Source: Pyrinomonas sp040289685 (GTDB lineage Bacteria; Acidobacteriota; Blastocatellia; Pyrinomonadales; Pyrinomonadaceae). Taken from it: a stretch of DNA of 64,000 nucleotides. Position numbers and translations under genes: made by a program. The DNA lies in contig NZ_PSLQ01000005.1 in the NCBI RefSeq assembly GCF_040289685.1, forward strand, positions 22,436 to 86,435, in the 5' to 3' direction. The number at the start of each line of letters is the position of its first letter. The stretch's first letter is position 1. This document shows positions 17,644-26,707 of this stretch, piece by piece. The notes under the pieces were generated by a model that saw only the letters and a program-made list of their open reading frames with translations, was not told where the DNA came from and searched no databases.

Positions 17644-17809
17644 GCGTCTTCCTGCATCCGTGGTCGTGCGAAATAGGCTTGATAGCGTAACGTTCTGAGG
17701 ATTGCAGGGGCTCGCGTGACGGAAGGTTGCTCTTCAGGGTGATTCATCAGCCATGGCCGCGATTTTGTCGGCTGTTCTTCGATATTTTTCGTCCAAATCG
17801 AACATCGCC

Positions 17810-20221
17810 ATGATCCATTTGCGAAGGGGCCGTTTCGTATTGCTTTGCTTCGCGCTCGCTGCGGCGATTGCGTCGAGCGCGCATCGAGTTGCAAGTGGTG
17901 GGCAGATCCCGTCACCGGAAAAAGCGAATCCCGTCCGCATCCCGCGTTTCGCTCATCCGCCAAAGATTGATGGGCGTCTCGACGATGAGGTTTGGAAGGA
18001 GGCGGCGACCTTCAAGGATTTTCAGCAGATCAGACCGAGCGATGCTGCCCCGTCATCCAAGCCGACCGTAGTCTACATGGGTTACGACGCTCACAATCTT
18101 TACATAGCGTTTCACGCTGTCGATGATCCGCAGCAGGTGCGCGCGACGATCGCCAGGCGCGACGCGATCTTCGACGATGACATCGTTGGCGTCTATCTCG
18201 ATACGTTCAACGACCGACGCCGCGCCTATATGATTTTCTTCAATCCGTTCGGGGTACAGGCCGATGGCATGTTCACCGAAGGGAGGGGAGAAGATTTCAG
18301 CGTCGACATCGTGATGGAGTCCAAAGGCACGCTGACCGATGATGGCTACGTCGTCGAGGTTGCCCTGCCGTTCAAATCGCTTCGTTACGAGGCGGGTCGC
18401 GGCAAAGCTTGGGGCATACACCTCTTTCGCAAGATCAAGCACTTCAACGACGAAATCGATTCATGGATGCCCATTCCGCGTGGAGCGTCTGGTTTGTTGA
18501 ATTTTGCCGGTCAGATCACGGGCTTGGAAGGCATCGCGTCCGAAAAGAACTTGGAGTTGATCTCGGGAGTGACGATCTCGGAGACGGGTCGGCGCGCGCT
18601 CTCTTTGCCCAGCACGTCTGATCCGGGACGCCTCGTCAACGGGCCATTGAAGTTCGCGCCAGAATTGAACGTCAAACTCGGTCTCGCTTCAAATCTCACG
18701 GTCGATCTTGCGCTCAACCCAGATTTTGCGCAGATCGAGGCCGATCAACCGGTGATCACGGCCAACCAGCGTTTCCCGATCTTCTTTGAAGAGAAGCGTC
18801 CATTCTTTCTCGAAGGCATCGATATTTTCCAAACCCCCCTGCAAGCAGTTAACACGCGGGCCATCGTCGATCCTGACGTGGCCGTCAAATTCACGGGCAA
18901 GCGGGGACGCAACGTCTTCGGGTTGCTCGCCGCCGCCGACAGCGCGCCGGGCAACTACAGCGAAGAGGAACGGAACGATCCGACGCTGTTGCCGCAGATT
19001 CAGAAGTTCATCGGCAAGAAAGCGCTCGTTGGCGTCGCGAGATTGCGACGCGACGTCGGACGCGAAAATAGCCTCGGTTTGATCGCTACCACCTACAATT
19101 TCGTCGAGAGGCATAATCACGTCGGTGGATTCGACGGGCGCTTCCGCCTGAATAGGCAGACGACCTTCGATTTTCAACTGCTCGGAACCAGATCGCGCCG
19201 CTTCTTCTTCGATCCCGACCAAGGAAAGAACGCGTTTCGGACGGGAAACGGATTCGGCTATTACTTCATGTTGGATCGTCCGGGGAGGCATTGGAACTGG
19301 AACTACTACGGTTCGGGCAGAACGCACGATTATCGCGCTGATGTCGGTTTCACGCGCCGCACAGATACAAACCTCCAGAGCTTTTTCGTGCGATACGATT
19401 CCGCGCCGCGTCCAAAAGCGTGGTTCGTTTCGTGGCACTTGAGGCAATCCGCCAGAGCGCAGTTCGATTGGCGCGGGCGGTTGCAGAACTGGTCCAGCGA
19501 GCCGCAAGTGAAATTCAGGCTTCAGCGTCAAACGGTGATCGGTGGTGGCGTAAGCTTAGGTTACGAAAGACTCTTCGAAGAAGAGTTCGGTCCGAAGCGT
19601 GCTCCGGGAAGAGCGGGCGCTTTTGCCGGCGTCGATCCTGAACGCTCGGCTTACTACCGGGCCGTATACGGATTTTGGGAGACAACGCCGAGCAAGAGGT
19701 ATTCGCTCTCAGGGGACATCGGCTACTCGGTGGGCGAATTTGACTACGACTTCGGTGCGGGTCCGCGATTCCCTCGCGTCAGTCCTGCTGCGCTGCACTC
19801 CCCGGACGCTCCCCTTGATCCTGGACCGGGGCGGTCGCTGCGCATGGAATCGAGGTTCATTTATCAGCCCACAGCGTCGTTGCGCGCTTCGCTCAATTAC
19901 GAGAGGAGTCGGCTCGTGCGTGAGGACACGGGACGCACGGCTTTTGATGACAATATCTTTTCGTTGCGCATCGCGTATCAGTTGACGCGCTTCTCTTTCT
20001 TGCGGGCGCGCGTCGATTACGCCACCCTGAACGCCAGGGTGCGCAATCAATTCCTGTTCGGCTGGACGCCGCGCCCGGGAACTGCCCTCTATATCGGCTA
20101 CGACGACGACGTGCGCTACAACGGCTTCAATCCTTTTACGGGGAAGTTAGAGCCCGGATTTCAACGCGACAGACGCACCTTCTTCATCAAGATCTCTCGT
20201 TTGTTCCGACGCTCTCTTTGA
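17810..20221 (+). CDS. DUF5916 outer-membrane-type protein with CBM9-like N-terminus
   Basis: About 803 residues. After a signal peptide (ends near HRVASGGQ) comes a carbohydrate-binding family 9-like domain: PKIDGRLDDEVWKEA, the hallmark of these modules, to about residue 240. The rest is DUF5916, rich in alternating aromatic/polar strands and ending RTFFIKISRLFRRSL, as expected of an outer-membrane beta barrel. Such genes are abundant in Acidobacteria, Gemmatimonadetes and Bacteroidetes; binding or passage of glycans is suggested but untested. An upstream ATG at 17753 would add 19 residues; 17810 places the signal peptide properly. No clear ribosome binding site. Confidence 0.82.
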   Translation: MIHLRRGRFVLLCFALAAAIASSAHRVASGGQIPSPEKANPVRIPRFAHPPKIDGRLDDEVWKEAATFKDFQQIRPSDAAPSSKPTVVYMGYDAHNLYIAFHAVDDPQQVRATIARRDAIFDDDIVGVYLDTFNDRRRAYMIFFNPFGVQADGMFTEGRGEDFSVDIVMESKGTLTDDGYVVEVALPFKSLRYEAGRGKAWGIHLFRKIKHFNDEIDSWMPIPRGASGLLNFAGQITGLEGIASEKNLELISGVTISETGRRALSLPSTSDPGRLVNGPLKFAPELNVKLGLASNLTVDLALNPDFAQIEADQPVITANQRFPIFFEEKRPFFLEGIDIFQTPLQAVNTRAIVDPDVAVKFTGKRGRNVFGLLAAADSAPGNYSEEERNDPTLLPQIQKFIGKKALVGVARLRRDVGRENSLGLIATTYNFVERHNHVGGFDGRFRLNRQTTFDFQLLGTRSRRFFFDPDQGKNAFRTGNGFGYYFMLDRPGRHWNWNYYGSGRTHDYRADVGFTRRTDTNLQSFFVRYDSAPRPKAWFVSWHLRQSARAQFDWRGRLQNWSSEPQVKFRLQRQTVIGGGVSLGYERLFEEEFGPKRAPGRAGAFAGVDPERSAYYRAVYGFWETTPSKRYSLSGDIGYSVGEFDYDFGAGPRFPRVSPAALHSPDAPLDPGPGRSLRMESRFIYQPTASLRASLNYERSRLVREDTGRTAFDDNIFSLRIAYQLTRFSFLRARVDYATLNARVRNQFLFGWTPRPGTALYIGYDDDVRYNGFNPFTGKLEPGFQRDRRTFFIKISRLFRRSL

Positions 20222-20382
20222 GCGAAGACCTGAGCGCAGGAAGAGAGGTTCAAGCGAAGCGCATCCAGAGTTCACGGAGGCGTGATGCTATGAGAGCAAA
20301 GATGCGTTCCGTTGGGCGTCCGTAGTGCGAGAACCGACGGACGTGCGCCCACGATCTACATTCCCCTTCGCAAACGAGCGGG

Positions 20383-20832
20383 TCAGGGCGCGTCTGTCTG
20401 CCGAAAGTAAACGACCGTGGCGCCCCAACCTCCAGCGTCGGGCGGCGCATCGGTCCAAGCGGCGACAAAGGGCGTGCGCGATAGCACCTTATGAACCATG
20501 GCTCGTTGCACGCCTTGTCCTTTGCCGTGGATGATGCGGACCGAACGGAAGCCTCGTTCGTAAGCCTCGTGCAAGTAAGCTTCCACTGCCAAGCGCGCCT
20601 CGCGCGGCTGAACCGTGTGCAGATCGAAGATATCACCGATTTCCAGCGCGAACGGTTCTGGGAAGGGCACGGTCGCTTCTTCGTCTGAGGCCATTTGGGC
20701 GGCGGCGGTTTCGGCGAAAGACCCGTCGGACGGGAGGGCAGCGATATCGTCTGGAGCGGGCTGCATAAAGCGCAAACGAAATCCTCGCCGCGCGCGTCGC
20801 AAAAGGCCGATGAGCAGCGTCGGTTTGAACAT
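20383..20832 (-). CDS. Smr-domain protein
   Basis: 149 residues from the ATG at 20832. The C-terminal Smr domain (about residues 68-147) shows FDLHTVQPREA in place of the usual LDLHG, and RIIHGKGQG, the core of the family. Smr domains are nucleases or nucleic-acid binding modules, found alone or at the end of MutS2. The N-terminal 60 residues are acidic and variable, with a short basic, hydrophobic start. It is divergent from mdh with 67 bases between starts, which must hold both promoters. Confidence 0.82.
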   Translation of the reverse strand: MFKPTLLIGLLRRARRGFRLRFMQPAPDDIAALPSDGSFAETAAAQMASDEEATVPFPEPFALEIGDIFDLHTVQPREARLAVEAYLHEAYERGFRSVRIIHGKGQGVQRAMVHKVLSRTPFVAAWTDAPPDAGGWGATVVYFRQTDAP

Positions 20833-20899
20833 CGCGCCGAGTTCTGCTATTTGATGAACGTACGGTCGATTCAAATACGAGAAAGGAATATATGACCTT

Positions 20900-21832
20900 A
20901 TGGCCAGAAGATACAAGATCACAGTCGTTGGAGCAGGCAACGTCGGCGCGACTTGCGCCCATTGGCTTGCGAGCAAAGAGCTGGGCGATGTCGTGCTGGT
21001 TGACATCGTTGAAGGCGTGCCGCAGGGAAAGGCGTTGGATCTAGCCCAAGCTGCTCCCATCGAAGGTTATGATGTAAAGCTCGTCGGGACCAACGGCTAC
21101 GATGAGACGCGCGCATCGGACATCGTCATCATCACGGCTGGATTGCCGCGCAAACCCGGGATGAGCCGCGACGATCTGTTGAAGACCAACGCCGAGATCG
21201 TCTCGCAGGTGGTTGATGAGGCAGTTAAGCGTTCGCCCGACGCGATTCTGGTCGTCATCTCCAATCCGCTCGATGCGATGTGTCAGGTGGCGTTGCGTCG
21301 CTCTGGTTTTCCGAAGCAAAGGGTGATCGGCATGGCTGGCGTGCTTGATTCAGCACGCATGCGCGCCTTCATCGCCGAGGCATTGGACGTGTCCGTAGAG
21401 AACGTAACGGCCTTTGTGCTCGGCGGTCACGGCGACACCATGGTCCCGCTGCCGCGCTATTCGACGGTCGCCGGCATCCCCATCACCGAACTCCTGCCGA
21501 AAGAGAAGATCGATCAAATCGTCAAGCGAACGGCCAACGGCGGCGCGGAGATCGTTTCATTGCTCAAGACGGGATCAGCCTATTACGCGCCATCAGCGGC
21601 GGCGGTCGAGATGGTCGAATCTATCTTGAAAGATAAGAAGAAAATACTACCCTGTTCGGTCTACCTCGAAGGCGAATACGGCATCAACGGACTGTTCGTC
21701 GGCGTGCCCGTCAAACTCGGCGCGCGCGGCATCGAGCAGATCATCGAGATCAACTTGACGACCGAAGAGCGGATCGCGCTCCAAAAGAGCGCCGCAGCGG
21801 TGCAAGAGCTGGTGAAGGTGCTCGGTCTCTAG
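20900..21832 (+). CDS. mdh: Malate dehydrogenase
   Basis: 310 residues, LDH-like MDH type. N-terminal NAD motif VVGAGNVGATCAH, Asp in VLVDIVEG selecting NAD, GLPRKPGMSRDDLL substrate loop (two Arg), VISNPLDAM and the catalytic His in LGGHGDTMVPL. Interconverts malate and oxaloacetate in the TCA cycle and so feeds both sdh and the malate acceptor of BshA. Start at 20900 has GAAAGGAA 11 bases upstream; another ATG at 20892 is out of frame. The last 11 codons are echoed in the downstream intergenic DNA. Confidence 0.96.
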   Translation: MARRYKITVVGAGNVGATCAHWLASKELGDVVLVDIVEGVPQGKALDLAQAAPIEGYDVKLVGTNGYDETRASDIVIITAGLPRKPGMSRDDLLKTNAEIVSQVVDEAVKRSPDAILVVISNPLDAMCQVALRRSGFPKQRVIGMAGVLDSARMRAFIAEALDVSVENVTAFVLGGHGDTMVPLPRYSTVAGIPITELLPKEKIDQIVKRTANGGAEIVSLLKTGSAYYAPSAAAVEMVESILKDKKKILPCSVYLEGEYGINGLFVGVPVKLGARGIEQIIEINLTTEERIALQKSAAAVQELVKVLGL

Positions 21833-21906
21833 CGGACGCTCGATTCGGCGAAGCGTGATCTAAAAAGCGCGGCGCAAGAGTTAGTGGAGGTGCTCGGTCT
21901 GTGGCG
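21802..21906. repeat. Echo of the mdh 3' end, 72-bp period
   Basis: The last 31 coding bases of mdh plus two more (21802-21834) recur at 21874-21906 with 28 of 33 bases matching; the second copy has lost the stop. The remaining space to the tRNA (21907-22201) shows no gene or signal. Confidence 0.7.
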
Positions 21907-22201
21907 CGGCGGTTCGCACGAGCAGCGCCAAAACTTTGCCGCGCAGGAGGCGTGTCCTCGATCTGTATCGGCTTGGAGGGCGGTCGGAGCATGCCGCTTG
22001 CTTCCGGCTGCCCGTCAAAAGTCTCAGGCCAGCGCGCGGTCGCTGGATTGATCCGCTATGCCGCTTATCTGCGCCGTTCGCGCGCTGCTGGTCCGACGAC
22101 CGCAGCTCACCGTCAGCCATAATAAACCTAAAAGAATAAGCTCATGGCGCATCGTTTGATCGAGCCGGAAGGAGGCTTTTCTGCGTTGGGGTTGATGGGA
22201 T

Positions 22202-22279
22202 TGGGGCGGCTAGCGGGACTCGAACCCGCGACCTCTTGATCCACAGTCAAGCGTTCTAACCAGCTGAACTATAGCCGCC
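22202..22279 (-). tRNA. tRNA-His (GTG anticodon)
   Basis: The minus strand folds as a complete cloverleaf. Anticodon GTG is flanked as CTTGACTGTGGATCAAG, the T-arm has GGTTCGAGTCC, and the acceptor begins GGCGGCTA with the extra G(-1) typical of tRNA-His paired to C73. The CCA end is encoded (22204-22202). Confidence 0.97.
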
Positions 22280-22543
22280 AGAACTTTCCATACTCTGCGA
22301 AATAGTACTCGATCTTAGGTTAAGATGACAAGCCTGCTCGCGTGATCTCAGCATTTTGCGGACGCTCGCGAATGTCGCGTTGCGTGTTTAAACTGCTCAA
22401 GGAGCCTCTTTTCGAGCGGTTCGAGGAGCATCGCGTCGCCAGCCCGCAATCGCGTGGTGAGGGATTCGCTCGGCTACGCTAAAAGGACCGCCAAGGTTGA
22501 TTTGCCAAGGCTGAGCAGCACTTAAGAAGGCCGCCAAGTCCAA

Positions 22544-22743
22544 ACTTGTGATGGGCGCGCAGAACTTCAAACGTAATCATCAATGCTTTTGCCGCGCCGA
22601 AGGAGATAGAGGCCGAATCGTTTTTTATCCCGGTTACAGCGATACTTGTGATGGGCGCGCAGAACTTCAAACGTAATCATCAATGCTTTTGCCGCGCCGA
22701 AGGAGATAGAGGCCGAATCGTTTTTTATCCCGGTTACAGCGAT
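22544..22743. repeat. Exact 100-bp tandem duplication
   Basis: 22544-22643 is repeated without a mismatch at 22644-22743. Being identical and not a multiple of three, it looks recent. It lies in a 770-base region (22280-23046) with no intact gene, next to tRNA-His, and copies the 3' end of the degenerate fragment below. Confidence 0.95.
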
Positions 22744-22894
22744 AGAAATCTTCGACCAGGTAGCCTGCTGCGAGCGCCGCCGTGAAGGCCCACTGCGTCG
22801 CCGTGCGCCACTTGGCGGCTAGGTGGCCGTCTTGTTACCCCAAAGCGTTGATGATCTTTGTATTGGTCGGCCAATAGGCTGAGTTTGCCGAAAT
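22667..22894 (-). pseudogene. C-terminal remnant resembling a GNAT acetyltransferase
   Basis: Reading downward from 22894 gives a fragment with no start and one in-frame stop, then about 55 codons to a TGA at 22667-22669. Its text (WRTATQWAFTAALAAGYLV then EDFYR and GLYLLRRG) resembles the C-terminus of a group of predicted GNAT acetyltransferases of the COG3375 type. The missing N-terminus, stop and tandem duplication show that the gene is dead. Family assignment is tentative. Confidence 0.45.
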
Positions 22895-23046
22895 TTAAGT
22901 GGGGCTCGGGGCTTGCAACGGATCTAAGTTATGCGCGAGATCCCTTGGGCCAAGGCGCGTTCGCGTTGTGCTCACTTGAGCTTATAACTTTGGATTGCGG
23001 CTATGACCGTAGCTCAACCGGATCGAGTTCGAGCGGTTTTCAATTG

Positions 23047-23075
23047 GAGAGGCTTTTCGCACAGAAAAGCCTCTC
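23047..23075 (-). terminator. Hairpin after the sdh operon
   Basis: A perfect 12-bp stem (23047-23058 with 23064-23075) and a 5-base loop lie 22 bases after the sdhB stop. No long T-run follows on the minus strand. Confidence 0.65.
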
Positions 23076-23096
23076 GTTGACGCGGCGACCTCAACA

Positions 23097-23861
23097 TCAT
23101 TGACGCAGCCAGCCGAACAAGCCGCGCCAAGTCGTCTCGCGGTTCTCTTCGTAGATGGCTTTCGTCAAGGGGAGCTTCATCGGACAGACGCGGACGCAGT
23201 TCTGCGCGTTGCCGCACTTGTGAATTCCGTCCTCTTCCATTAAGACCTGTAGGCGGTCATCGCGCGTCATCTTGCCGGTCGGGTGCATGTTCATCAGACG
23301 TACCTGCGCGATCGCCTGCGGTCCGATGTAGTTGCCGTCGCCGTATTGCGGACAGGCTTCCAAACAGCAGCCGCACGTCATGCAGCGCGAATAGGCGTAT
23401 CGCTCATCGACCTCTTCTTGCGACATGCGTGGCCCCGGCCCGAGGTCGTAAGTCCCATCTATTTCGATCCATGCCTTGACGCGCTTCAGATGCTCGAACA
23501 TCTCGGAGCGATCGACGACGAGATCTCGCACGTTCGGGAATTTCGACATCGGTTCGAGCGTGATCGGCTGCTCCAGTTGGTCCACCAAAGCCGAACAGGA
23601 TTGGCGCACGCGCCCGTTGATCACCATCGTGCAGATGCCGCAGACCTGCTCCAAGCAGTTCATCTCCCAGACGACGGGCGTGGTCCGTTTACCGTCTTTG
23701 GTAATCGGGTTCTTTCTGATCTCCATCAAACAGGAGATGATGTTCATGTTCGGACGATAGGGAATGGTGAACTCTTCCCAGTAAGGCTCCGCCTGCGGAT
23801 TGGCGCGTCGGCGGATTCTGAGTTCGATGACGTCTGGCTTCTTCCCATTTTTCGCGCTCAT
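23097..23861 (-). CDS. sdhB: Succinate dehydrogenase iron-sulfur subunit
   Basis: 254 residues. [2Fe-2S] ligands Cys 69, 74, 77 and 89 (CLEQVCGIC and a later Cys), then a bacterial ferredoxin domain with Cys 160, 163, 166, 170 (CMTCGCCLEACP) and Cys 216, 222, 226 for the [4Fe-4S] and [3Fe-4S] centres. Transfers electrons from the SdhA flavin to quinone. Its ATG overlaps the sdhA stop as ATGA. Last gene of sdhCAB. Confidence 0.96.
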   Translation of the reverse strand: MSAKNGKKPDVIELRIRRRANPQAEPYWEEFTIPYRPNMNIISCLMEIRKNPITKDGKRTTPVVWEMNCLEQVCGICTMVINGRVRQSCSALVDQLEQPITLEPMSKFPNVRDLVVDRSEMFEHLKRVKAWIEIDGTYDLGPGPRMSQEEVDERYAYSRCMTCGCCLEACPQYGDGNYIGPQAIAQVRLMNMHPTGKMTRDDRLQVLMEEDGIHKCGNAQNCVRVCPMKLPLTKAIYEENRETTWRGLFGWLRQ

Positions 23862-25909
23862 AGTTTGTCCGATTTGCCTCCCGCGTCTTCGATCCCTTTA
23901 CTTTGTTCCTGACTGGTCTTCGGTCGCTCGTTTACGAGCTGTTCGACCTGCTCTTTATCCTGTGCCCAGATGACGGGGCCGCTCAAGTCGCGTGGCTTCT
24001 GCTCCCAACCTTCGGTCGGGATCTGCTGCGCCGACTCAGGCACTGGCAACCCCGACGCCGTCGCTTGCTCGCGGATCTCTTTCGAAGCGTGTTGTACTGC
24101 CGCGGTCGCGACGTTCACGGTGTCGGGCGTCTTCGCTTTGCTGTAGTCGCGCTTGCGCGGCTTGATCAGGCTCACATCGACCGGAAGGTAGGAGAAGACC
24201 GGACCTTCGTCCGAGTATTCGGCGATGGTCGTCTTCAACCAGTTCTCATCGTCGCGTTCGGGGAACTCCGGTTTGTAATGCGCGCCGCGCGATTCATTGC
24301 GATTGAGCGCGCCCAAAGTGATGACGCGCGCAAGCTGAAGCATGTTGTAGAGCTGACGCGCGTGCGGCAACGCGTGCGTCGCCCACATATTCGAATCGTT
24401 CAACGAGATGCGCTGGTAGCGGTCGAGCAATTCGAGGAGTTTGTTGTCCGTTTCTTTGAGCCTATCGTTGTAGCGTATGACGGTGACGTTTTCGGTCATC
24501 CACCGGCCCATCTCTTCGTGGATGGCGTACTGGTTCTCGTTGCCCGTCTGGCGGATGAGACGTTCATTGATCTCTTGCTGCCGTTTCACCTCGTCTTCGT
24601 AGATCTTGGAGCCGTCGGCCCCGTTGCGTTCGATGTTCTTCGCGTACTCGATGGCCGCCGGAGCGGCGACGAAGCCACCGTAGACGCAGGAGACGAGGGA
24701 GTTGGCGCCGAGGCGGTTCGCGCCGTGGATCGAGAAGTCGCATTCGCCGGCGGCAAGCAAGCCCGGAATGTTGGTCCGCTGGTTGTAGTCAACCCACAAA
24801 CCGCCCATCGAGTAGTGGACGCCGGGGAAGATGCGCATCGGGACATGACGCGGATCGTCACCGACGAACATCTCGTAGATCTCGAGGATGGCGCCGAGCT
24901 TGCGGTTGAGGACCTCTTCCGGGATGTGCGTCAGGTCGAGGTAGACTTGGTTCTTGCCGCCGACGCCGTACCCTTGCAAGCAGACCATGAAGATCTCGCG
25001 CGTCGCGATATCGCGCGGGACCAAATTGCCGTAGGCCGGATACTTCTCCTCGAGGAAGTACCAGCGCTCCTTTTCGGGGATCTCCTGCGGCGGACGTGTG
25101 TCGCCTTTCTTGCGCGGCACCCAGACGCGCCCGCCCTCGCCGCGCGCCGATTCGGACATCAAACGGAGTTTATCTTCGCCCGGAATGGCCGTCGGATGAA
25201 CCTGTATGAACTCGCCGTTGGCGTAACGCGCGCCCTGCTGGTAGCAAGCGCTGACGGCGCTGCCCGTACAGACTTGCGAATTGGTCGATTTGCCGAAGAT
25301 CAACCCTGGACCGCCTGTCGCCATGATCACGGCATCGGCGGGAAAGGCTCGAACCTCAAGCGTCTGCCGATTCATCGCGACGATGCCGCGACAGACTTGA
25401 TGACTATCGAGCACGAGCGAGAGCAGCTCCCACCCTTCGTACTTCGTCACGCGCCCCAAGGCTTCGTAGCGGCGCACCTGTTCATCGAGCGCGTAAAGGA
25501 GCTGTTGTCCTGTGGAAGCGCCGGCGAAAGCCGTGCGGTGGTGAAGCGTGCCGCCGAAGCGACGAAAGTCGAGCAAGCCCTCTTTAGTGCGCGAAAAGGG
25601 CACGCCCATGCGATCGAAAAGATAGATGATCGACGGAGCCATCTCGCACATCGCCTTGACCGGCGGCTGGTCGGCGAGAAAGTCGCCGCCGTAGACCGTG
25701 TCGTCGAAGTGCTTCCACGGCGAATCGCCTTCGCCCTTGGTGTTAACCGCCGCGTTGATGCCGCCTTGCGCGCAGACCGAGTGGGACCGGCGCACGGCGA
25801 CGACCGAAAATAGGTCCACGTGATGGCCAGCCTCGGCGATCTTCATCGCCGCCGAAAGTCCGGCCAAGCCCCCACCGACAACTGCGATGCGAATGTCGTT
25901 CTTGGCCAT
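23858..25909 (-). CDS. sdhA: Succinate dehydrogenase flavoprotein subunit
   Basis: 683 residues, oxidises succinate to fumarate. VVGGGLAGLSAAMKIAEAG binds FAD, RRSHSVCAQGGINAA contains the His that carries covalent FAD, and RFGGTLHHRTAFAG and GANRLGANSL are further flavoprotein motifs. The length and the insertion-rich C-terminus match the Bacillus/epsilonproteobacterial type B subfamily. Starts one base after the sdhC stop, with GGGAGG inside the end of sdhC. C-terminal 60 residues are Gln/Glu/Lys-rich. Confidence 0.96.
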   Translation of the reverse strand: MAKNDIRIAVVGGGLAGLSAAMKIAEAGHHVDLFSVVAVRRSHSVCAQGGINAAVNTKGEGDSPWKHFDDTVYGGDFLADQPPVKAMCEMAPSIIYLFDRMGVPFSRTKEGLLDFRRFGGTLHHRTAFAGASTGQQLLYALDEQVRRYEALGRVTKYEGWELLSLVLDSHQVCRGIVAMNRQTLEVRAFPADAVIMATGGPGLIFGKSTNSQVCTGSAVSACYQQGARYANGEFIQVHPTAIPGEDKLRLMSESARGEGGRVWVPRKKGDTRPPQEIPEKERWYFLEEKYPAYGNLVPRDIATREIFMVCLQGYGVGGKNQVYLDLTHIPEEVLNRKLGAILEIYEMFVGDDPRHVPMRIFPGVHYSMGGLWVDYNQRTNIPGLLAAGECDFSIHGANRLGANSLVSCVYGGFVAAPAAIEYAKNIERNGADGSKIYEDEVKRQQEINERLIRQTGNENQYAIHEEMGRWMTENVTVIRYNDRLKETDNKLLELLDRYQRISLNDSNMWATHALPHARQLYNMLQLARVITLGALNRNESRGAHYKPEFPERDDENWLKTTIAEYSDEGPVFSYLPVDVSLIKPRKRDYSKAKTPDTVNVATAAVQHASKEIREQATASGLPVPESAQQIPTEGWEQKPRDLSGPVIWAQDKEQVEQLVNERPKTSQEQSKGIEDAGGKSDKL

Positions 25910-25910
25910 G

Positions 25911-26585
25911 CTAGTACAAGATACCTCCCAGAAGTCCTCCCGGACGGATGAACGCCACTGCGGCGTTGAGGCCGACGAAAAGAAGCGCCGCGCCGAACGC
26001 CATGCAGGCATAGCCGACGGCGCGTTGCGCACTCGGTCCGATCACGACGCCCCAGTCAACCAGAAAGAGCCAGATGCCGTTAGCCAAGTGCCATACTGTC
26101 GCCGTGATGCCGACGACGTAAACGGCGAAGATCAACGGCAACTGAAATTCACGCGAGACGATCTCGAACGCCATGTCCGGATGGTGCGCAACCGCCAGAT
26201 CGTTCAATCCTGGGATCATCCCGAAGCGAAAGTTGAGCACGTGAAACGTGATGAAGAAGAAGAGGATGATCCCGGTGACACGCTGGATCAGGTAGAACCA
26301 GTTGCGCGCATACGGATAGTGCAGGTTGTTGGGGCGCATCTCCCACGTAATCAACAGCCCGTAAACGGCGTGGTAGATGAGCGGAATGAAGATGCCGAAG
26401 ATCTCGATCAACAAAATGTACGGGATGCCCTGCAAATCGACCACGGCTTGATTGAAAGCTTCGCTCCCAAGCATCGCCTTGGAGTTGGTGTAAAAGTGTT
26501 CGAGCAAAAAGATGCCGAGCGGGACTATTCCCGAAAGCTGATGTATCTTGCGCAAGATAAAGGTTCGACTCGGACGTACAGCCAT
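25911..26585 (-). CDS. sdhC: Succinate dehydrogenase cytochrome b subunit (single anchor)
   Basis: 224 residues with five predicted membrane helices and His residues in four of them (EHFYTN, YHAVYG, FHVLNF, WHLANG) positioned to bind two b haems, as in the Bacillus type B enzyme that needs no SdhD. Anchors SdhAB on the cytoplasmic face and passes electrons to quinone. First gene of sdhCAB, with a GGAGTGGAAG ribosome binding site. A 122-base AT-rich region separates it from a divergent LysR gene. Confidence 0.93.
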   Translation of the reverse strand: MAVRPSRTFILRKIHQLSGIVPLGIFLLEHFYTNSKAMLGSEAFNQAVVDLQGIPYILLIEIFGIFIPLIYHAVYGLLITWEMRPNNLHYPYARNWFYLIQRVTGIILFFFITFHVLNFRFGMIPGLNDLAVAHHPDMAFEIVSREFQLPLIFAVYVVGITATVWHLANGIWLFLVDWGVVIGPSAQRAVGYACMAFGAALLFVGLNAAVAFIRPGGLLGGILY

Positions 26586-26647
26586 CTTCCACTCCGTCGC
26601 CTCTGAACGCTTCGTGATTGCACACCGAGCCTATTTTAAGCGATAAT

Positions 26648-26658
26648 CCTTTATAAGG
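26648..26658. promoter_or_regulatory. Palindrome in the sdhC / lysR divergent promoter
   Basis: The 11-base dyad CCTTTATAAGG sits mid-way in an AT-rich 122-base intergenic region between divergently transcribed sdhC and a LysR gene. LysR regulators bind interrupted dyads near their own start, so this is a reasonable operator candidate; it is not proof. Confidence 0.35.
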
Positions 26659-26707
26659 TAAAATGAAAAATTTTGACCAAGAATCTAAAGGTTTCTAATC
26701 AAGGGCG

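Noticed and set aside
22544..22743. CRISPR array from the repeat pair
   Set aside because: Only two copies of 100 bases with no spacer; a simple tandem duplication.
23903..25813. A 636-residue open frame antisense to sdhA
   Set aside because: It is the mirror of a well-conserved gene in GC-rich DNA; it shows no domain text and no ribosome binding site of its own.
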